64,000 nt of DNA, from contig NZ_FPAP01000003.1 in assembly GCF_900116415.1 (NCBI RefSeq), forward strand, positions 310,001 through 374,000, written 5' to 3'. Shown one piece after another: positions 59,767 through 64,000 of this stretch. The stretch is from Chryseobacterium formosense (GTDB taxonomy: Bacteria > Bacteroidota > Bacteroidia > Flavobacteriales > Weeksellaceae). The translations under genes and the position numbers were made by a program. Position 1 is the first letter of the stretch. The number at the start of each line of letters is the position of its first letter. The notes beneath the pieces are model-generated. The model had not been told where the DNA came from. It was given only the letters and a program-made list of their open reading frames with translations, and made no database searches.

Positions 59767-61857
59767 ATGAAAAAACAAATAAGTTTAGCCTTAATTATAA
59801 TAGGCAGCTTAGCTTTTGCACAAGAGAATACAACATCACCCGTTCAGGATTCGGTACAGAATACAAAAGACATCCAGGAAGTCCTGATAAAAGCACAACG
59901 CAAAAAACAATTTGTAGATAAAGCAGTCTACAGTTTTGATGAAGAAGCTTTGAAAAAAGCACGATATGCAAATGACCTGTTGCAAACTTTACCTGAACTT
60001 CAGTTCGATCCCATATCGAGTACAATTACCAGTATTAAAGGTGGTAAATTTTTACTTTTAATCAATGGTGTGGAATCGACAGAGCTTCAGGCAAGAGGAA
60101 TCCGACCGGAAAATGTGGTTCGGGTTGAATATTACGACAATCCTCCCACTCGATGGGCAACCAGAGCAGATACTGTAGTGAATATTATCACCAGAAATCC
60201 TGAAGTCGGTTTTGCAGCGGGAGCTTCGGTGAGCAGTGCACTGACAACAGGTTTCGTGAACGGACAGGCGTATGCCAATTACACCAACGGAAGAAACAAT
60301 TTAGGGCTTGAATATGGGATCAATTTCAGAGATTATGACAATCGGGTTAGCAACAGAGTGTACGATTACACGCTTCAGAATTCTCATTACAATACCAACG
60401 AAAACAAAACAGATCATTTCGGATATACCTATCAGGATATTGCTTTAAGATATACAAATTCACTGATGGATAATTATGTTTTTCAGGCAAAATTCTCAAT
60501 GAATATCTTCAATTATTTCTCTAAAGGAAACGGTCAGAGTATTTTCACAAAAGACAATAATTCTGAGCTGCACGGAACTTCACAATACAGCGGCGAAAAC
60601 TATAATCCACCCAAACTTGACCTTTATTTTTCGAAAAAACTGAGCAAAAAGGACGAAATCAGCTTTAATGTTGTCGGATCTTCCTACACAAGTGAAAGCT
60701 TCCAGATTGATAAAGAATGGGTAATCAATACAGGAAATATTGTTTTCGATAATGATATGAATTTACAGGCAAAACAAAACAGTATTGTAGGAGAAGTTGC
60801 TTATACTCATGATTTCAAAGCGGGAAAATTAAGCGCAGGATACAGAATCGATAATAATAATGTAGACAACAACCTAAAGAATTTAGCCGGAAATTTTGAT
60901 TTTTCGGTTAATTATTTAACTCAATATTTATACTCAGAATTTGCCGGGAAAAGTAAAAAGCTGATGTATCGGGTAGGTTTAGGTTTAACCAATATCCACA
61001 ATAAAACAGCCACAACAACGGATGATGACTGGACGATTACTCCTAAAATTATTCTTGGTTACGAACTTAAAAAAAATCAAAGCTTACGATTAACGAGCAG
61101 CTATACTCCATACAGCCCGGGAAGTGCCACATTGAGCCCGAATATCAATCAGGTGGTTCCCAACATTGTATCTACGGGAAACCCTTTTCTCACTATACAA
61201 AAAGCATGGAATAACAATTTAAACTATTCTTACAACAATAAGTTTTTTGATTTTAACGCTAATGCTTTCTACAATTATGTAGATAATGCTATCAATAGTA
61301 TGTATGTTTTGTATAATAACTACACACAATATGCTTTAACCTATGAAAATGCACAGTTTAGTTCTCGTGCCGGAATTCAGCTGACTGGTTCGGTAAAGCC
61401 ATTTGGGAACAGATTATTGGTCATTAAGGCCAATATCTATCCTACTATGCAGCGTGTAAAAACAAATGCGGGAGTTTTGCTGAAAAACAATTATTTCGGA
61501 AATAATTTTACCATTTCTTCCGAGTATAAGAACCTGAGCGTAACGTATATGTTTAATATTCCTGTCTATACGCTGAGTGGTGCATTTTTAAATACAAATG
61601 AAAATCAGAATCACATTTTTGCCAACTATAAACTGAAAGATTGGACGCTGACAACAGGAATGTACTGGTTGGGAATGCCTTCAAGATATAAAACAAAAAC
61701 TCTTGACGAAAGTTTAGTCAACTATGTGGGAACAACCAACATTTACAACAACAGAAATATGTTTATAATAGGAATCGGCTATGATTTTGCCAAAGGTAAA
61801 AAGAATGAAGTCAACAGAAAACTGAATAATGATACTGCTCCTGCAGCGACATTCTAA
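59767..61857 (+). CDS. TonB-dependent receptor-like outer-membrane beta-barrel protein
   Basis: 696 residues with a signal peptide (SLAFAQ). A plug-like region (KDIQEVLIKAQRKKQFVDKA, LLQTLPELQFDPISSTITSI, FLLLINGVESTELQARGIRP, VVRVEYYDNPP) is followed by a large beta-barrel with many aromatic-ended strands. There is no carboxypeptidase-like N-terminal domain. It resembles the outer-membrane beta-barrel family often annotated as TonB-dependent receptor, but it is not a SusC and has no SusD partner. It has its own promoter and a strong shared terminator. The ligand is unknown. Confidence 0.85.
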   Translation: MKKQISLALIIIGSLAFAQENTTSPVQDSVQNTKDIQEVLIKAQRKKQFVDKAVYSFDEEALKKARYANDLLQTLPELQFDPISSTITSIKGGKFLLLINGVESTELQARGIRPENVVRVEYYDNPPTRWATRADTVVNIITRNPEVGFAAGASVSSALTTGFVNGQAYANYTNGRNNLGLEYGINFRDYDNRVSNRVYDYTLQNSHYNTNENKTDHFGYTYQDIALRYTNSLMDNYVFQAKFSMNIFNYFSKGNGQSIFTKDNNSELHGTSQYSGENYNPPKLDLYFSKKLSKKDEISFNVVGSSYTSESFQIDKEWVINTGNIVFDNDMNLQAKQNSIVGEVAYTHDFKAGKLSAGYRIDNNNVDNNLKNLAGNFDFSVNYLTQYLYSEFAGKSKKLMYRVGLGLTNIHNKTATTTDDDWTITPKIILGYELKKNQSLRLTSSYTPYSPGSATLSPNINQVVPNIVSTGNPFLTIQKAWNNNLNYSYNNKFFDFNANAFYNYVDNAINSMYVLYNNYTQYALTYENAQFSSRAGIQLTGSVKPFGNRLLVIKANIYPTMQRVKTNAGVLLKNNYFGNNFTISSEYKNLSVTYMFNIPVYTLSGAFLNTNENQNHIFANYKLKDWTLTTGMYWLGMPSRYKTKTLDESLVNYVGTTNIYNNRNMFIIGIGYDFAKGKKNEVNRKLNNDTAPAATF

Positions 61858-61871
61858 GACCTATAAAAACA

Positions 61872-61923
61872 AATTGCTCATTAAATCTTTATTATTGAAT
61901 TTATAAAGATTTAATGAGCAATT
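61872..61923. terminator. very strong bidirectional terminator
   Basis: AATTGCTCATTAAATCTTTA and its perfect complement TAAAGATTTAATGAGCAATT form a 20-bp stem around a 12-nt loop, between the receptor gene and the convergent beta-propeller gene. Confidence 0.9.
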
Positions 61924-61946
61924 ATCTAGTGATAAAAGTTCATCGC

Positions 61947-63746
61947 TTATTTTACAATCATCTTAAATGATTTAATCAACATTGTTCCATCGGATATTTC
62001 AAGAATATAATTTCCTTTTTGCAGTATAGAGTGCATTTCAAACGTTTGCTTTTTCTGATTGCTTAGCTTTTTTGTATCAATTAATCTTCCCGAAGCGTCG
62101 TGAATCTTCATTGTGCAGTTCTTTTTAGCCAAAACAATACCTTCTAACGTAAAATTTCCGTTATTTGGATTATTGTACAGCATCAATTCATTTTCTTTTT
62201 TTGTTTCATTTACAGCTAATGTTGTTTTATTAAATTTTGCCATAAAACAGGTTAATCCACTCGTATTCGAGGGATTTCTTGCTGGCATCCAAGCTCCTTC
62301 TGTAGTGTAACCGTTATTTGAATTGGTGCTTCCAAACAGATACAGTGTATTATTCTTGAATGCTACATTAATGGGTATAGCAATACCCGCAGCTGCTGAA
62401 GAGCCTCCATAATACGATGCCCAGGACAAACTTCCTGATGCGTTGAATTTTGCAAAATAAAAATTGTGCGATCCCACACTATTAGATTCCGGAGCAGACT
62501 GATAAGAATTGGGAGTCGCAATATTATTTCCTCCTCCAAACGTAGTTCCGGTAATGTAAATCTGATTACCATCGAGAGCGATTACTTTGTCGAATTCATT
62601 CATATCTTCACCGGATGATCCGAAATAGGTACTCCATTCACGATTACCAGATAATGAAAATTTCGAGAGAAAAATATCTGAGCCTCCGGTTACATTCTGC
62701 TTAAAACTGGCTGGAGTTCCGAAAAAACTTGAACCATCAAAATTATAATCTGTACCCGTTACATAAAGTCCGGTTTCATTTACGGCTAAATCAGTAAACA
62801 TTGCAAATCCGACCGATGGAGCTCCGCCGTAGTAAGTGCCCCACATTCTTGTTCCGTCCGAAGTATTCATTTTGGTGATAGAATTATTTGACGGAGATGT
62901 CTGAAATGCGCCGGAAGTCGCCATTGTACTCAATGCTGAATTAGTATTCATACCGGTAAGCATATACAATGCTCCGTTAAAATATTGCATAGAAATGCTT
63001 AAACCTGTAGGCATATACGTACCCCAAATTTTCTGCCCGCCTGGAGAGAGTTTCATCAAATAGCCGCTAGGAATTAATTGTCCTGCAGAATCATAAATAA
63101 TATCGTAATTTTCCTGCAATACACCCGGATTTGAAATATTCTGCAGCATTTGTGTTTCTCCAGATACGTAAACATTGCCTGCTTCATCCAATTCAAGATT
63201 TATAGCTCTGGAAATAGATGGTAAATACGAAGCCCAAATCAAAACTCCTGCGGAAGAATACTTCGCCAGTATTACCTTATGAGTAGAAGATGGTTGTGGA
63301 TCATTGGGTAAATATACTCCTGCTGTAGTTTGTACTGATGGCGGACTTCCAAAAAACAAGTAATATTTATTATCCTGCTGATCAACTTTTTCTAAAGATT
63401 TTGAATCTAATGCATTGAGATATCCATAATAAGAAAGCATACCCGATGAAGATAAATTTGCATCAAAACCGTAAATATCATTTTGTTGATTGCCCCAAGA
63501 ACTACCACCGCCTAGTAAAAACTGATTAAAATAGCTACCAGTCATGTTTTGCTGATTCCACATACTGCCTCTTACATGAAGATTTTGTTGAGAATCAAAT
63601 AAAATTCCTTTTGTGGTATGTATACCGGCTATCTGACCGCCATTTGCTCCGAAATAAGTTCCCCAGCTACGTTCAAATTCAAAAACACTTTGCGAATAGA
63701 AAAAATTAAAAATAAATAAAAGTGCTACAATAAAAGTGCTTTTCAT
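61947..63746 (-). CDS. SBBP-type beta-propeller protein with type IX secretion sorting domain
   Basis: 599 residues with a signal peptide (NFFYSQ). Repeated WGTYFG/WSTYFG/WASYYGG segments, each followed by aromatic and Gly-rich turns, are typical of SBBP beta-propeller repeats (about 30-500). The last 80 residues (LMLYNNPNNGNFTLEGIVL to the end) are a type IX secretion type A sorting domain. It is probably surface-exposed or secreted. Such proteins are common in flavobacteria and may mediate adhesion or binding; no enzymatic role is evident. Transcription is convergent with the receptor gene. Confidence 0.87.
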   Translation of the reverse strand: MKSTFIVALLFIFNFFYSQSVFEFERSWGTYFGANGGQIAGIHTTKGILFDSQQNLHVRGSMWNQQNMTGSYFNQFLLGGGSSWGNQQNDIYGFDANLSSSGMLSYYGYLNALDSKSLEKVDQQDNKYYLFFGSPPSVQTTAGVYLPNDPQPSSTHKVILAKYSSAGVLIWASYLPSISRAINLELDEAGNVYVSGETQMLQNISNPGVLQENYDIIYDSAGQLIPSGYLMKLSPGGQKIWGTYMPTGLSISMQYFNGALYMLTGMNTNSALSTMATSGAFQTSPSNNSITKMNTSDGTRMWGTYYGGAPSVGFAMFTDLAVNETGLYVTGTDYNFDGSSFFGTPASFKQNVTGGSDIFLSKFSLSGNREWSTYFGSSGEDMNEFDKVIALDGNQIYITGTTFGGGNNIATPNSYQSAPESNSVGSHNFYFAKFNASGSLSWASYYGGSSAAAGIAIPINVAFKNNTLYLFGSTNSNNGYTTEGAWMPARNPSNTSGLTCFMAKFNKTTLAVNETKKENELMLYNNPNNGNFTLEGIVLAKKNCTMKIHDASGRLIDTKKLSNQKKQTFEMHSILQKGNYILEISDGTMLIKSFKMIVK

Positions 63747-64000
63747 AGTAATTTGTTTTTTGGTTTTCGATTGAATAATGGATCAATCAAATCATGGGCT
63801 AAAAGTATTCGTATCACTACCCTATTGTTTTCAAAGATAACGAACCTGTTTGTAATCAGCAACTTTCAATAATAAATATCAAAATTAAGTGATATATATT
63901 AAATAAAATATACTTAATTAATTAGATGGAAATTCAAGTTATCTGTATAATTTTCAATTAAACCCAACTATAAGCCGCAAAAATTTTTCATATTATTTCT
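63747..64000. other. 254-nt right edge, no gene seen
   Basis: AT-rich sequence upstream of the beta-propeller gene. It should hold that gene's promoter; no confident box, repeat or reading frame was found. Confidence 0.5.

Noticed and set aside
1..64000. tRNA or rRNA genes
   Set aside because: I saw no cloverleaf with conserved T-loop (GGTTCRANNCC) and no rRNA segments; reading by eye could miss one.

Overview
The window looks like chromosome of a flavobacterium close to Chryseobacterium (Weeksellaceae, Bacteroidota). The evidence is low GC, SusC/SusD proteins, a type IX secretion sorting domain, Bacteroidota-type -7 boxes (TAnnTTTG), and many palindromic intergenic repeats of the kind scattered through Chryseobacterium genomes. 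The genus is inferred from sequence character, not from a search.

Most of the window (about 11.4 to 61 kb) reads as one locus for using pectin, chiefly rhamnogalacturonan-I (RG-I), and the L-rhamnose released from it. The left edge (1-10 kb) holds a three-gene housekeeping cluster, an orphan ccoG, an AraC regulator, a membrane TPR/DUF6377 sensor, a GH3 beta-glucosidase, an acyltransferase and a KAS III-like enzyme. From 11.4 to 19 kb come a GH28 and two large, poorly characterised, probably six-hairpin glycosidases. A GntR-type regulator with a LacI-like sensor and two small exported proteins follow (19.3-21.5 kb).

From 21.6 to 35.4 kb, on the minus strand, lies a nearly complete rhamnose pathway around a SusC/SusD importer: RhaT symporter, RhaM mutarotase, SusCD, the fused aldolase/dehydrogenase RhaEW, RhaI isomerase, RhaB kinase and an LldD-like L-lactate dehydrogenase. 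From 35.9 to 53.4 kb, also on the minus strand, lie the depolymerases: GH105, CE12, PL11, a DUF4350 protein, GH106, a second CE12, GH2, GH28 and a large PL1 with a type IX signal. The right edge holds an AraC regulator next to an aldehyde dehydrogenase, a DUF4142 lipoprotein, a Crp/Fnr regulator, a second PL1, a TonB-dependent receptor-like protein and a beta-propeller protein with a type IX signal.

Inferred working model: exported lyases and hydrolases cut pectin. SusCD imports oligosaccharides. CE12, PL11, GH105, GH106, GH28 and GH2 dismantle RG-I in the periplasm. RhaT takes in rhamnose, which is converted to dihydroxyacetone phosphate plus L-lactate and then pyruvate. No enzymes for galacturonate or unsaturated uronate catabolism are visible here, so they must lie elsewhere.

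The most notable new observation is a direct-repeat operator-like motif, approximately RCAGGAT-N3-GCAGGATGC. It sits 46-57 nt before the start codon of five separate transcription units (SusC, RhaT, RhaEW, GH28 and PL1), with two weaker copies before another PL1 and another GH28. It looks like one regulon joining polymer breakdown, import and sugar catabolism. A second palindrome (CAATCGATT core) occurs three times and may be the site of the GntR/LacI-like regulator. The intergenic regions carry at least nine structured repeat elements, one of which is flanked by a 50-bp duplication of the rhaEW 3' end.
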